Assembly (NCBI GenBank): GCA_004335835.1
Contig: RWJK01001943.1
Span: forward strand, 221,074 to 285,073
Direction of reading: 5' to 3'
Origin: Scenedesmus sp. ARA3
Lineage: Eukaryota > Chlorophyta > Chlorophyceae > Sphaeropleales > Scenedesmaceae
DNA length: 64,000 bases
Below are positions 36,341 to 49,232 of this stretch, one piece after another. Under the pieces are notes generated by a model. The model had not been told where the DNA came from. It was given only the letters and a program-made list of their open reading frames with translations, and searched no databases. Both the position numbers and the translations under genes were made by a program. Within the stretch, counting starts at the first letter, position 1; each line of letters starts with the position of its first letter.

Positions 36341-38759
36341 ATGGCGGAGGCCAACGGAAGCCACAGCGAACCCGTAAGTTGTTCGAAGTGGACGTTGAAG
36401 GCCCTGCTGCCGGTTGTATGATCACCACACTACAACTGACCAACCATCAGTTGTCCCAGCACCGACTGCCATGTACCATGTTTGCTACTGCTAAGCAATC
36501 AAACGGCGGTGTCGTATGGAATAAATCGCCTCCTGGCGTTGTGTGGGCCCTGACATAGCTGTGTGACGTCCCTGCTGCATGTCTCCTGCCTGCTGCTGCA
36601 TGTGCACTGGTGGGCGCTGCAGGTGTTCCTGATCTTTGGCCGCTCTGGCTGGATCGGTGGTTTGGTTGGCGATTACTTGAAAGAGAAGGGGGCAAAGTTC
36701 GAGTATGCAACAGCCAGGCTGGAGGACCGGTCTGCAATCCTGGCAGACATCGAGCGGGTATGGTGCAGTTGCAACAGTACGACGTCATGCTCATCATGTA
36801 TGTGCCACATCAGTGCAGCAGTTGCCTTGACTATACATCCAGCAGATGCCATCTGCTCGCCTGTTTGCGACGTGTAGCGTATAGTGAACCATGTTACGTT
36901 TGCATCGCTCCCTGCAGGTGAAGCCCACGCATGTGCTGAACTCAGCAGGCCTGACAGGCAGGCCAAACGTGGACTGGTGCGAGACCCACAAGGTGACTGC
37001 AGGACGCAGCGTGCCGCATGCAGTGGAAAAGCAGCCGCAGCTGTCAGCATCAGCTTGCAGGAGGGCATGCCAGGGCCATGCAGGAGGCAGCTGCTGGAGG
37101 ATTTGACTCATGCCTTTTGCTCGACACTGGACAATCTGCCTTGCTGCCGCCCCTGTCAATTTACGCTTATGTTTCAAATAGTATGTGTTGATGTCCTGAC
37201 TGCCGTTGCCCAGCTGATTAAACTCATAAGGGGTGCTGCGGCCAGCTTCTGTCTGTCTGTTCCATGACAGGTGGAGACGATCCGCTCCAATGTGATCGGC
37301 TGCCTCAACCTGGCTGACGTGTGCCTGGCCAAGGGCATCCACATGCTGTACTACGGCACCGGCTGCATCTTCCACTACGATGACGACTTCCCCATGAACA
37401 GCGGCAAGGGCTTCACTGAGGCTGACAAGCCCAACTTCACCGGCAGCTACTACTCCTACACCAAGGTGGGGAGGCTTGATGCATGCGGCTGCTGCAGAGC
37501 AGTTTCTGTTTGTTGTTACGTATGCTGTACTGAATGTCCACGGTTGGCAGTCACTGACTGCATAATATAATCCTTGCTTGTCACTGAACCCGCTGCAGCA
37601 AAGCAGCTAGTGGATGTTCATTGTGTAACCGTTGTGCTTGCTGTACCTCTGCCTGCTGCTGGCAATTGCTGCGCAAGCGACCGCATCACTTCATGAGCTC
37701 CATGTTAAGCACTTCTTGTTCTCCCTCCTCTGCTGCAATGTGTGCCGCACTGCTGCCGCCAGGCCATGGTGGAGAGTCTGCTGAAGGAGTACCCCAACGT
37801 GCTCACGCTGCGCGTGCGCATGCCCATCGTGGCAGACCTGGTGTACCCGCGCAACTTCATCACCAAGATCATCAAGTACGACAAGGTGCGGGGGCAAGCT
37901 GCTGGCAGCTGCGGCAGCGATGCAGTTTGTGGGTGTGCAAGTTTATGCAACTGCAATTTTTGGTGCATGTGCTGTATGTGCGATGTGCCCCCGCAGGTGT
38001 GCCCTGGGTGTTTGGCAGCTGCTGCCGGTGTGCGTGGCTGCACTTGTGCATGGTGCTGCCAGCGCCAACAGCATAGGCGCTGCTTTTGCAAGTTGTATCT
38101 TGGCTGTCTGCAGAGCTGTACACTCAAACCACTGCTGTGCTGCTGCAGGTGGTGGACATCCCCAACAGCATGACTGTGCTGCCTGAGCTGATCCCGCTCA
38201 GCATCCAGATGGTGAGCGGTGGCAGCTGAGGGCTCAGTCTTGCAGCAGGCAGCTAAGGTTGATTGTTGCCAGCATCAGGTCAGACTTATCAACACAAGGG
38301 TTATGTTGAGGTTGGCACGTGTGAGCAAGGTAGTCTTGGTTGCAGCAGCAGCTTTTTTTACGTAAGGGTGTCACATCAAGGTTTACGTAAGGGTGTCACA
38401 TCAAGGTTTACGTAAGGGTGTCACATCAAGGTGAAGGTTTACGTATAGGTATGGTCACCACAATCGTTGCTCACTGCTGCTGCTGCTGTGCTGCTGCTGT
38501 GCTGCTGCTGCTGCAGGCGGAGCGCAAGCTGACTGGCATCATGAATTTTACCAACCCCGGCTGCATCAGCCACAATGAAGTGAGCGCGGCAGCAGGCAGC
38601 ACAAGCCTGCAGCACAGGGCAGTCAAGCTGGACAAACTGCCGGCGCAGTTGCGGTTGCTCATAAGCAGCACTGTTACTCTGTGTGTGTCCCTAGTGTTTG
38701 CTGCTGGAGGCATCTTTGTGACTTGCTTGCCGGCCTGAATGTGTGCTGCCTGCTGGCTG

Positions 38760-38791
<32 letters not shown>

Positions 38792-39535
38792 AGATTTTGG
38801 AGATGTACAAGCAGTACATTGACCCGGAGTTCACCTGGTCCAACTTCACGCTGGAGGAGCAGGCCAAGGTCATCGTGGCGCCGCGCAGCAACAACCTGCT
38901 GGACACGAAGCGGGTGAGACGCTGGCGGGTTGACAACCGCGCTGGGAGTTTCAGTACTACTTGATGTGCCTTGAGTGAAGGCAGCAAGGCCCAACGGCGC
39001 GCTTGTGTGCCTGCTGTGTGGGTATGGTGCCAAGGGCAGCGTCACGTGGATGTTGACTGCATCGCTGCCGCTGCTGCTGCTCCTGCTGTTGCTGCTGCCG
39101 CAGATCCAGAGCGAGTTCCCTGAGATCCTGCCCATCAAGGAGTCGCTGATCAAGTACGTGTTCGAGCCCAACGCAGCCAAGGTGAGCGTGCTCAACAGGG
39201 TTGACTGGCTGTTTGACAATGGTCCGAGGGCATGCATGCGTGCCCGCTCATTGGTGACACTGAAGGACAGCGCAAGCTGGTTGTGGCGAGTTCTCTTGCC
39301 TGCCAAAGAAAGGACATGCAGTTTGCTTGCCATGCACATGTACAGCTTGAGTGTCAAAAGTTCTACTAAAAGTGGTCGACAGTGGTGTGCCGTTGGGGGC
39401 ATCAGCACTGCTCAGCATTGCCCACAAACCAACCCAGATATGCTGAGTTGTCAGCTCACCGCACCTGCTGCTGTGCTGTGATGCCCGCAGAAGGAGGAGG
39501 TGCTTGCTGCCGTGAAGGAGATGCGCGGCCGCTGA
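36341..39535 (+). CDS. UER1: nucleotide-rhamnose synthase/epimerase-reductase (NRS/ER)
   Basis: This cytosolic bifunctional enzyme turns UDP(dTDP)-4-keto-6-deoxyglucose into UDP(dTDP)-L-rhamnose by 3,5-epimerisation and NADPH-dependent 4-reduction, for cell-wall or glycoprotein glycans. Ten exons: 36341-36373, 36623-36757, 36918-36992, 37271-37465, 37763-37885, 38149-38211, 38517-38579, 38794-38913, 39104-39181, 39491-39535; 309 residues, the normal length for stand-alone plant NRS/ER. Visible motifs: Rossmann FGRSGWIGG near residue 17, VLNSAGLTGRPNVDWCE, YYGTGCIFHYDDDFP, catalytic YSYTK (YxxxK), LRVRMPI, NFTNPGCISHNE. The 11-residue N terminus before the Rossmann fold is encoded by a 33-nt first exon. 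All nine introns lie in phase 0. The dehydratase half found fused in plant RHM proteins is absent, so a separate 4,6-dehydratase is expected elsewhere. Confidence 0.95.
38357..38447 (+). repeat. 25-bp tandem repeat in NRS/ER intron 6
   Basis: Three perfect copies of a 25-bp unit (38357-38381, 38382-38406, 38407-38431) are followed by a partial copy at 38437. Each unit contains ACGTAAGGG, which resembles a 5' splice site. Confidence 0.95.
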
Positions 39536-41234
39536 GCATGCAGAGGATGGCTGCTGCACAGCAGTGCCGCTGCAACGAGCAGCTGGGTGTGCAGTGCAGC
39601 AGCTGCTGGGTACAGAGCTGCTCAGCAATCACGCCAGTGGGACGTCAGGATGCAGCTTGAGGGTCGTGAATGTTGCAACAACGGAGGTGACAGCCAACCT
39701 AGCCAACAAGAACGTGTGATGCTGCTGCAACATGCAGCGCCCGTGATATCGCTCTGTTGTCTCGATGATGGTCAGGCATTTCGTAGGCTGGCAACAAGCT
39801 TGGCCGTGGTTTGTCTCGTGGTCTGCATTTGCAGCCATGTCAACTGGCCAATTGGGCTGCAGGGTGGCTGCAGCATGGCAGGTGCGCAGTGCATCCCACT
39901 GGCCTGTGTTGCAACTCATTTGCTGCTAGCCCCGCCCACCACTCGGACCATGCCTTTTGAAGCATGAGGTGCAAGCCGCATGTCACACATAAGTGACTAG
40001 TTCTATGCATGCTTGAGGCGCGCATCTGCGCCGCAGGCACATGGCCTTCGCCTGCCAGCTGATGTGTGGGTGTGTAGTGCACCTGTTTTTGCAGAACAAG
40101 AGACGGGTGAACTCGGTACTCTGGTAATATGCTGCATTGTGCTTGAAAAACGTGACCTGCAACTATCTATACTGGTTGTTGGGGCAATGGGTGCTATTAC
40201 TACTGATACGCTTGAGTTGAAGTTGGATAAGTCTTTGCTGCAGCGCGCTGCTTAACAGATGCCCCATACGTGTGAACCTTGTCCTGCCTATTGTGCAAGG
40301 CTCACCGTTGAACATTGAACCCTACGATGTCAGTTACTTTTGAGCCGTCATGTGCCTACAGGGCAGCCAGCTAATGTGCACAAAGCATGCCATGCAGGCC
40401 AGTGGCCAGCAGCTGCAACTTCACTGTAAACAAGGACGGAATGCAACTGTGCAGCGTGGCGTGGCTGCATGGCCAGGGCTGACGAAGCAGCCTGACCTTC
40501 AGTGACGGTCATGCAACAAACAGCAGCCTTGGATGTATATTGGACACAACTCACAAGCGACTGCGCACTGCAATTGCGCCGCTGTGCAGTGACGTGAGCA
40601 CAAGTCTGGCTGCCCCACTTGGCAGTCTCCCGAAGGGTGGCTTTGGCTGCGGCAGCCTCCAAGTACCTAGTCATGGACGCATATGCCTGCTGCATGCACA
40701 GGCCTGCAGCACAGGCAACATGTATGTCTCTACCAACGGCATGCTGTCAGATATCATACATCCTACAGTCTCTAAGAGCATGGCACCTGACTACAACCTC
40801 CTGCAGACCACACCCAGAAGCAACCTGCAATTGGCTAATAGGGAGAAGATATGGAAGCACGAAGCGTGGAATGTGCGCCAACATTGGGTTGGGTTCCTGC
40901 CCCAGGCAACAATTCAAATACTGCTGCAATGCACAACAAACCGACAAGCCAACTGCTGCAGCAGCTGGTGCTGCCGCTGCCCTGCCCATTGTCAGCTGGC
41001 ACCACAGCTGGCGGCTGCAGTGCTTGTGAGGATAGCTGAGCCATCACCCTAGCAGCGCTGCGCCCCACATGCCACATGATTAGTTCCAACATCAAGCGGC
41101 ATGATGCTCCAAGCAAGCAACGCGAAGCTATACTATAGCTATAGGCTATAGCTGGCAGCTGCTGCACTACCTGCTTGCATCTTGAATCACCTGATGCGAC
41201 CCCTTGCCAAAGGCTTAGTCTGTGACAGCTGCAG
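39536..41234. other. convergent intergenic region, NRS/ER and M43 3' flanks
   Basis: 1.7 kb without a recognisable gene. The open frames here are short, Cys-rich and repeat-derived. A plus-strand TGTAA lies at 40425-40429, about 890 bp past the NRS/ER stop. A short palindromic AT stretch (TATAGCTATA) lies at 41134-41143. Confidence 0.5.
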
Positions 41235-44054
41235 CTAGCTCCGGGCATACTTTTTCTGCATGCCGGGCCTGAAGGTAAGCGCTGCCCACTGCAGCCGTGC
41301 CACCTGGTTGTCAGTGAAGCCCATCCTGCACACATCATCCAGATAACTCATCATGTTGAAAACGTTGTCAACCACCTTGTCATTGCTGTTACCATCCAGG
41401 TTGGGGCAGCTCTTGAACTTCAGCAGCTTGTTAGGGTTTGGGTTCTTGCCGGTCCTGAAATCCTTGCACCACTGTGTGAGCTCCACCAGCCAGTTAGGCT
41501 GCCAGCCACTGTCAGGGTCTAGGTTTGGTGGTGTGTCAGTGACGGCGTCATCGGGTGCGCTGCAGCCACCTTCAAAGGTGTGCAGCAGGCCAAAGTAGTG
41601 GCCGATCTCGTGCGCAGCCACCACTGCGCCGCCCTCCCAGGCCCCAGGGCGGTTGAGGGCATCAGGGGAGAAGCGGTCGTAGTTGATGTACACCAGCTGC
41701 AGCAGGAAGCAGCAGCAGCAGCAGCAGCAGCATGGTGGCGCAGCCATCAGATCGTGCCGTGACACAGGAAGTGTGGTGCTGAGCAGATGAATGGCAGATG
41801 TTTGTTGACCAAACTCTGCATATTGCGGCAGACAGCACATGCACTGCTACTTGGCAAGCATGTCGGCGCCATCCACCATCAACTGCAACGGCCCACTGCG
41901 TCGCCCCACACCCACCTGTGTGGGCAGGTACTCAAAGCCGGGCTTCCAGTCCTCAGACGCGCCAGGGTTGACCGTGGTCAAACCATTCGCGCCCAGCTGG
42001 CACAGGATAGCTACAGGCGTGCACTTGAAGGCACCCTCAAAGGAGCCAGCCACCCAGATGTTGATGGGGCCACCCTGCACGTTGTAGCGGCTGCTGAGGC
42101 CCTCCCAGCAGTCCTTGCCGCAGTTCTGCCAGGCCAGCAGGTCGCCGCGGTTGAGGTAGGCGAACTTGCGCGGGTCCCAGCGCACCTGCAGGCACAACCA
42201 GCACAGCGTCAGAGGTGCCTGATGCGTGTTGATAGATACACCAGCTGGTGTTCGAAGCACTGACAATATGGTGCGCATTGCACGATGGCACTGTCGATGT
42301 GGTGCTACAGGGCAGTGCAGGGGTAACTGCTGCAGCAGCCAAACCATGCGCATGCTGATTGTACGCACACGCAGCCACAGCAGAACCACGGACGCTTACA
42401 GCAGCAACAGCAGCTGGTGGATAGGCGGCAGCCACGCAGCTCAGCCCAATCATTGCGGCTCACCTGCTGCAGGGTGAACTGGAAGCCTGTGCCCCTGTAG
42501 AACTTGTTGATCTCATCCACCATGTGCTTCGCGGCAGACTCTGCCCACCAGTTGTAGGGCGGCAGGTAGGTGCCGGCCTTGTCCTGGTAGCCCAGCACTG
42601 CAGCAGCAGCAGGAACGTCAACGAATGTACAGCAGCATGACTACAACATAGTGATGCTGGATATGTCTGGTGCTGCTTGCCTAGGGATTATCAACAGGCA
42701 CGGCTAGCTGCGAGGCAGCAGCCCTTGCAGACATCTACACAGAACGCGCAAGGCGCTGAAGTATTTGCTGCCTGATGTTGCTATCACAATGCCAACCAAA
42801 GCAGACAACCAGCCACACTCACGGTGGAAGACAATAGGGATGGTCATTGGCTTGAAGCCGTCCAGCCTGCCAAACACCTTGGGCTGCTTCACGCCCGAGT
42901 TGGGGTTGAAGTGCCGCACCATGGCCAGCATCTGATCAAGTGTCTGCGGTGGCGAGGACACCTTGACGCTGCCGCGGCCTGAGGCCAGCTTTGGAAAGGG
43001 TGGCAGGAAGTTCTGCATCTGGTCGGGCCTCAATGGGGGTGCTGGAGGCATCTGTGCTGGCTTGGCTGCCTTGAGTTGCTGCAGACGAGATGCAGAGCAG
43101 CAGCAGGCGGAAAGACGTATGAGTGTGGGCTGCCGCTGGCATTGTTTTGAGCCTGCATGCAGGTGGAGTTGCTGATGCTGTCAGCAGCTGCAGACCCGTG
43201 CTGTGCTGTGCATGGTGAGGTGCCTTTCAGGTTGCGCATACACCCCATGCACACCCGTGTCTGAAAGCAGGGCCGTGACAAAGCCATGTCTTGCTGCTAC
43301 AGGTCTGCTGCACAGCTGTGTGCTTTGTTCCTCAGCAGCAGCCACTAGCGCTCCAGCTGCTGCACCTGCCAATTCCATGAGCATACACACTCACCGTGTC
43401 TGGGTCGACCCTGCCGTTCCTGTACTTGTTAGCGACCCACTTTGACAGCTCCCCGCTGTTCACTGCAGACTGCAGCTGCTTCTGCTGCGCTGGCGTAATG
43501 CGACGCATGTCCACCTGCGCCCCCTCAGAGTTGAGCATGCTGCCCAGCAGGATCAGCACTTCGTCTGCATCCCTGCTTGTGAAGTATGGCACAATCTCAT
43601 CTGGGTGGTCCAGCAAGTAATTGATGTCAATCTGCACACGCTTGCGCACGTCCGGTGTTGCCAGCGGCAGCAGCAGCGCGCGCAGCCTGTTCTTGGGCGT
43701 GGTAGAGATCAGATGCTGCAGGTACAGGCGCCGCACTGTCCCTGCAGGACGGAGCAGCAGCCAAGGCAGCAGATGGGTGCGTTGCAGGGCAGCATTCTGG
43801 CAGCTGGCAAGGGTGTGCGTGCAGCACTGGCGGCTTGCTGGCAGCGCATGCAGGCTGGTGAAGCATGAAGAATCACAAACTGCATCATCTGTCTGGTTTG
43901 ACTCACCGTCAACCTTAGGATTTGACACCATCTGGTTCAGGTTCACTGTGCTGGGAGAAGCCAGGAACTTCACCGCTTGCGCATCATTGTTTGCCGCCCG
44001 AGCGCTGCTTAACAGCAAGCATAAAGACAGTAAAGCTGCGAGGCTTGGTGCCAT
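41235..44054 (-). CDS. secreted M43 (pappalysin-type) zinc metalloprotease
   Basis: Predicted extracellular metallopeptidase of the metzincin clan, family M43. The target is unknown; green algae use secreted metzincins (family M11 gametolysin is the known example) for wall and matrix turnover. Six exons (minus): 44054-43907, 43741-43395, 43078-42823, 42597-42464, 42185-41916, 41696-41235; 538 residues. The start at 44054 is chosen because it opens a clean signal peptide MAPSLAALLSLCLLLSSARA; an in-frame Met 90 bp upstream would hide it. The zinc site is HEIGHYFGLLH (414-424), followed by the M43-typical FEGGCSAPDDAVTDTPP. The Met-turn is NMMSYLDDVC (499-508) followed by FTDNQVARLQ. Upstream are a helical pro-like region (residues ~50-250) and the strand IPIVFHV. 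The catalytic call is firm and the family M43 assignment strong. Confidence 0.9.
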
Positions 44055-45402
44055 GGTGGTACTGTGGCCTGCGAGAGGCCCCCCCACCAGTCCGCTACCA
44101 CACTGCAACTGGCTGGTGACGCTTCCGGCTGCCGCTGGTACCACAACGACTCAGTATAGCATTGATACGAAGATCAGGCCGTTTGAATGCGTCCCAGCGT
44201 GTGAATGATATGATGACAGTCGAGAACAGGCTTCGCGTTGGGCCGAAATGGGGCTTGCAGCTGCTGAAGAACAGATTATCACGCTAACATGTGTCTTGTC
44301 TGCGAACTTGAACACCAAGAGGTGCTGTTGCGGCCAGTCATCAGCAACGGGCGTCAGAACAAGACGAGTGACACCAGTTTGACATTGGCCTGGTGACACC
44401 CTTCAATCTGCTTCAACCTTAAAGCTATGATATACACCGTATGCTATATCTAACTTGAACTGAATGACTTCTCAGAGCACCAGATGTTGTATGGTGGGTG
44501 CAGGAAAAGTGATGCAGGAAGTTGCCAGCAACCAGTGTGTCCGACACAGAGGCAAAACAGGTGACAAAGCTGGGCATTATTGCTGGAAAGCTGCAGCGCC
44601 TAGCCAGGGCACACATGCCTTAGAGGCAGGGGGTGACACAGAGATGTACATCTCGAACTTGAACTTCCTGGTCTGCAGCCAGTGCATCAGGCTTGACATG
44701 AACTGTAACTCATAGCAACCACCAGGAAAAGCAAACCACTTGTAGATGATCAGTTCAATTGCACCTAGGCGGTGGATAAAAAGGTTACTGCAAGCTGCCT
44801 TGAGAGCTGGCTGCTGCAGGCTTGCAGGCTCATATAGGCTAAGCAGGCCTGCAGGCTCAGCAGGCTCTGCAAGTCTGCCTGCATTAGTGGCCAAACTGAT
44901 ACTTAATGACTTTAAGTCAGCATAAGCTTAAAATAAGCTAACTCAGACGTTAAGTCAACCACATACAAGCAGTACAAACAGCATATGTCGATCTACGCTG
45001 TCTGTCAACTGCGACAGTGCAGGCATGCTTCTGAGCGGTGTTGCAGCAGGCCGCTGACAGCATCTGTCATGTTAGTTGTACTCATACGTTACGATCTATA
45101 TGATTTGCACCGCCCTGCTAGGTGCGGGAGCATCTTCCGAAGCCGTGATCCCGTCCGTGAGATGACAGCGTAACTGCTACGGTAGTTAACTCGCCTTTGC
45201 ACTGCTGCAGCTTTGTAATAGACTGGGCATGAGTGCTGCAAACTAGCACAACCCAGCTGCACCTCTTACACAACGGCCAGGAGGGGCATGTCGGGGAGTG
45301 TATTGGTGGCCTAGGTGTGCAAGCCTTGCAGAAAATCCGCATACAGCACACCCAGGCGCTTCCATATAGCTTTAAGGTGTCAGAGCGGGTGTAGTCTGCA
45401 GC
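44055..45402. other. divergent intergenic region between M43 protease and malic enzyme
   Basis: 1.35 kb that must contain both promoters. AT-richer than the genes. It holds a short imperfect repeat of GCAGGCTC-type units at about 44815-44870 and TTAAGTCA elements near 44910-44955. No gene is seen. Confidence 0.5.
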
Positions 45403-46803
45403 ATGTGGCGCCTGCTGGTCAGATCATGCAGCAGCAGCAGCTCAAGGCAGCACAAGCAGCAGCAGCAGCGCCTTGCTGCTGCTGTGGGCAGCAGGTGCTA
45501 CACCATTGGCGGCACCACAGAGGGAGGATCGCAGAAAAAGCATGAGGAGTTGCAGGCGCGACTGCCGCCGTTTGTGCCCAAACCAGAGCCTGTCACCATC
45601 GTGCACAAGCAGGTAACACTGCGCTTGCTAGTTCCGCACAGTATTCACTATGCAACTTCACACGCCTTGCCAATGCATGGAGTCCACAAGTCACTGCTCG
45701 AACATGATACAGTGATGAGCAGCAGATATATTGCATCGGTCTGCTGCCGAGTGCATGCGCGCAGCAGCTAGTAGCAGCCCCTTGTCACCTAGGGTTTCAC
45801 ACCTTGTTGATGCTGCTGCTGTTAACGGTGCTGCTGCCAGGGCATGGAGCTGCTGCATGACCCCTGGTACAACAAAGGCAAGTGGTCAATGGTCCCCACG
45901 GTATCAAGTTGCTTGCAGTAGGATGCCCAGCATAAAGCTCCTTGTTTTGGGTGATGCTAGGAGCAGTGCTGGCTATGCAGGCTGTGCTGCGCTGGTGTGC
46001 ACTGCATACTGCACATGGCAGCAGGAGAAGCAGCATGCCAGGTGTGGTGCCATGCCAGCAAACCTCCGCGCAACACACCCAGCAGCGTTCCTCACAGAGT
46101 GCAGGGGCGAGTGCCTCAGCCCCATGGGCACGCTGATGCACAACAAGCGAGCCTATTCAAGCAGTGGTCAGCACATACAAACGTTAGCATACAAACAGCG
46201 GCTCACATGGTCTCTATACTGCTGCTGCTGCTGCTGTGCTGCTGCTGCTGCTGCTGTGCAGGCACTGCCTTCCCGCACTCTGAGAGGGAGCGCATGGGTG
46301 TGCGCGGCCTGCTGCCGCCGAGGACCACCACCCTGCAGCTGCAGGTGCAAAGCGTGACACAGGCTGGAGCCAGCAGCAGCGGCAGCAGACGCAGCAGCAG
46401 CATTGCAAACTGCGCACCTTGCACTGCATCATGGCATAGCTGCATGCAAGCATGTATGACAGCCAAGCAGCGCACGCCCCCATGACTTGACTGCTCTGGC
46501 TGCCGCTCTTTTGCAGCCCCCTGCTGCACCCTGGCATCTTATCCAACCATGATGCCCTCCCTGCTGAATTTTTTCTATCTCTCTCATGGCATGTGCCAGG
46601 AGGACCGCATCATGGCCGCGTACAAGCATGGTGTGGTGCTGGTGAAGCCTGAGGACGTGGCCACGGGCGGCGTGACCAGCGAGATGGCGCGCAAGTGGAA
46701 GGTGCTGCAGGACCTGCAGGTGCGCAGCAGCAGCAGCAGCAGCAGCAGCACCAGCAGCAGCACCAGCACCAGCACCAGCAACAGCAGCACCGCACCAGCA
46801 GCA

Positions 46804-46851
<48 letters not shown>

Positions 46852-48105
46852 CCAGCACCAGCACCAGCAGCAGTACCAGCACCAGCACCTCAAAATGGTG
46901 AAGGCATCATGTGGAATTGTGCAGCAGTCGACGTTTGCTGAACACCAATCCATTGACTCAATAGTATACCACAGTACTCAATAGTATTGAGCTGCTTTTG
47001 CTGCCCATGTTGTCGACATATTATTACATATGTTGTGTTGCTGCTTGCAGAACCGCAATGAGACTCTCTTCTACAAGGTGAGCTCACCAGTCGACAGCTG
47101 GTGCCTGTGCTCACGTGCACTGTATGCGGCTTGATACTGGCATTGAACTGAACACAGCACACCTGGGACATGGGCAGTACATGGCTTGCAGCTCACTATG
47201 TACATTACAGCAGCCTTCAGTGCACAGAACTGGCTATACCATATTGCTGAGTACATGTGCTCTGCTGCTGCTGTGTGGCGCTGCTGCCCTGCAGCTGCTG
47301 CTGGACAACTTTGCTGAGATGGCACCCATCATCTACACACCCACAGTAAGACGGCCTGCACTGCATATTGGCTGCGTCCTAGTCTCTATGATGTCACCAG
47401 CGCATGCTTGCAGGCGTGCAAAGTACGCTGCTGTGTTGACTTGAAACGTGCACGCATCGCACCTGCAGACACAGTAACCAGGCCCGGCCTGTCCATCGCT
47501 GCCTACCCATGTTTCATGCTGTGCTGCCTGCTGCAGGTGGGCTGGGTGTGCAGCAACTACCACAACCTGTACAGGCGGCCGCGCGGCATGTTCTTCTCCT
47601 CATATGACAAGGACCACATGGCAGCCATGGTCTACAACTGGTGAGGTTTGCAAAGCAGTGCACAGCTGCTGCTGCTGCTGCTGCTGCCGCACGATTGGGC
47701 CTGCCCTACCTTGACAGGTTTTGAAACAGCAGCTTGCACAGCTGCCCGGAATGTTTGCGGCAAGCCTCTGCACGTTGCCGCTACACCGTACTGCAGATGC
47801 CTGTGCTGCAGCTTGCTTGCTGTACAGCTGCTTACGTGAGGGCGGCGACTCACACCCGCAGCAGGCGGCATGCACGCCCAGGTGTGCTGTGCTGTCAGTG
47901 CTGCTCAAGCCACATGTTTGCGCATGCTTTCCCGCTGCGGTGGTGCTGTGCAGGCCGCAGGACGACGTGCATGCCATTGTGGTCACTGATGGCTCGCGCA
48001 TCCTGGGCCTGGGTGACCTGGGCATCAACGGTGCGCCGGGGCGGGGGCCTCAACACGGTTGCTTTTGTATCAGCAAAACATGTACAGTATAGCCAGCGAA
48101 TTCCT

Positions 48106-48143
<38 letters not shown>

Positions 48144-49196
48144 ATGCCCTAGCTGCGGAGAGCTCGCATATGCTTTTACACTTGTGTGCAATCCTGTGCC
48201 AGGGTGACCTGGGCATCAACGGTGAGCCTGGGGTGGGGGCTGGGTGGGTGCCAAACGCGTATGTTTAATCAGCCAGTGCACTCCACATGAATGCATGCGT
48301 GCTTGGGCACCAACGGTGAGCCCGTTGTGGGGCGCCAGGGGCCTGAACACGTTTTGTTTTGTTGCAACACAGCATGTGATAATTGCAGCCAGTGAAACCT
48401 GGTGGTGCCAGCCTGCTGCGGCCTCTGCGGAGGGATCGAAGAGGCTTGTGCACCAGCAGCAGCAGTTCACATGGAATCCAGCAGGGATGCAGCTCCGGCT
48501 GGCTGGCATGCAATGCGGATGCCTGATGCCTGCTTCTCATTTGTGGTCCCTGTGTTTTGGCCGCAATGCAGCAGCCACAGGAAAAGCGCAACACTGCATT
48601 GCATTTGCCACTGCTGTTTTGGCCACCTGCTGGCTGATACAATGTTGCTGCTTCCTTCTGCTGCTTCCTACTGCTGCTGCCCGCAGGAATGGGCATTCCG
48701 GTGAGCCTGGCCCTGTCCTTACTTGATCTGCCAGGGAACGCGCATGTTCATCCTCAAATGGCTTTGATGTTCACCACGGACAGCAGGCTGCAGCATGCAG
48801 GAGATGTGTATGGCTGTCACAGCTGGCTGGAATTGTGCAGCATGCCTGCGTGGCCCTTGCAGGTCCAGTGCCAGTGTGGGCAGTAGCCACAGACGTCGAA
48901 CAGCAATGCAGCCCTGACACAACAGCGCTTGCAGTCCTGCCGCAATAACACGCGTAGAACATGCTGCTGCTTATGCAGCATGTCCTCAACACTGCTGGCT
49001 GCTGCTGCGGTGCTGTGCCTCTGCTGCCTGCTGCAGTGTGGCAAGCTGGACCTGTACAGTGCAGCAGCAGGTGAGGGCCACGGCTGTCATGCAGGCACCG
49101 GGAGCCACGCTGTCAACATGCACGTGCAGCAGCTGTCTCCAATCACCTAGATATTCAGCAATACGTGTGCTGACTGGCCAGACTACGCTGCTGCTG

Positions 49197-49232
<36 letters not shown>

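Noticed and set aside
44054..44144. In-frame Met at 44144 as start of the M43 protease
   Set aside because: The additional 30 residues would bury a clean signal peptide that begins at 44054.
46720..46941. Continuation of malic enzyme exon 4 as a Ser/Thr/Ala-rich protein segment
   Set aside because: It would interrupt the conserved [11 protein letters not shown] junction and then reach a stop; the GTGCGC donor is used instead.
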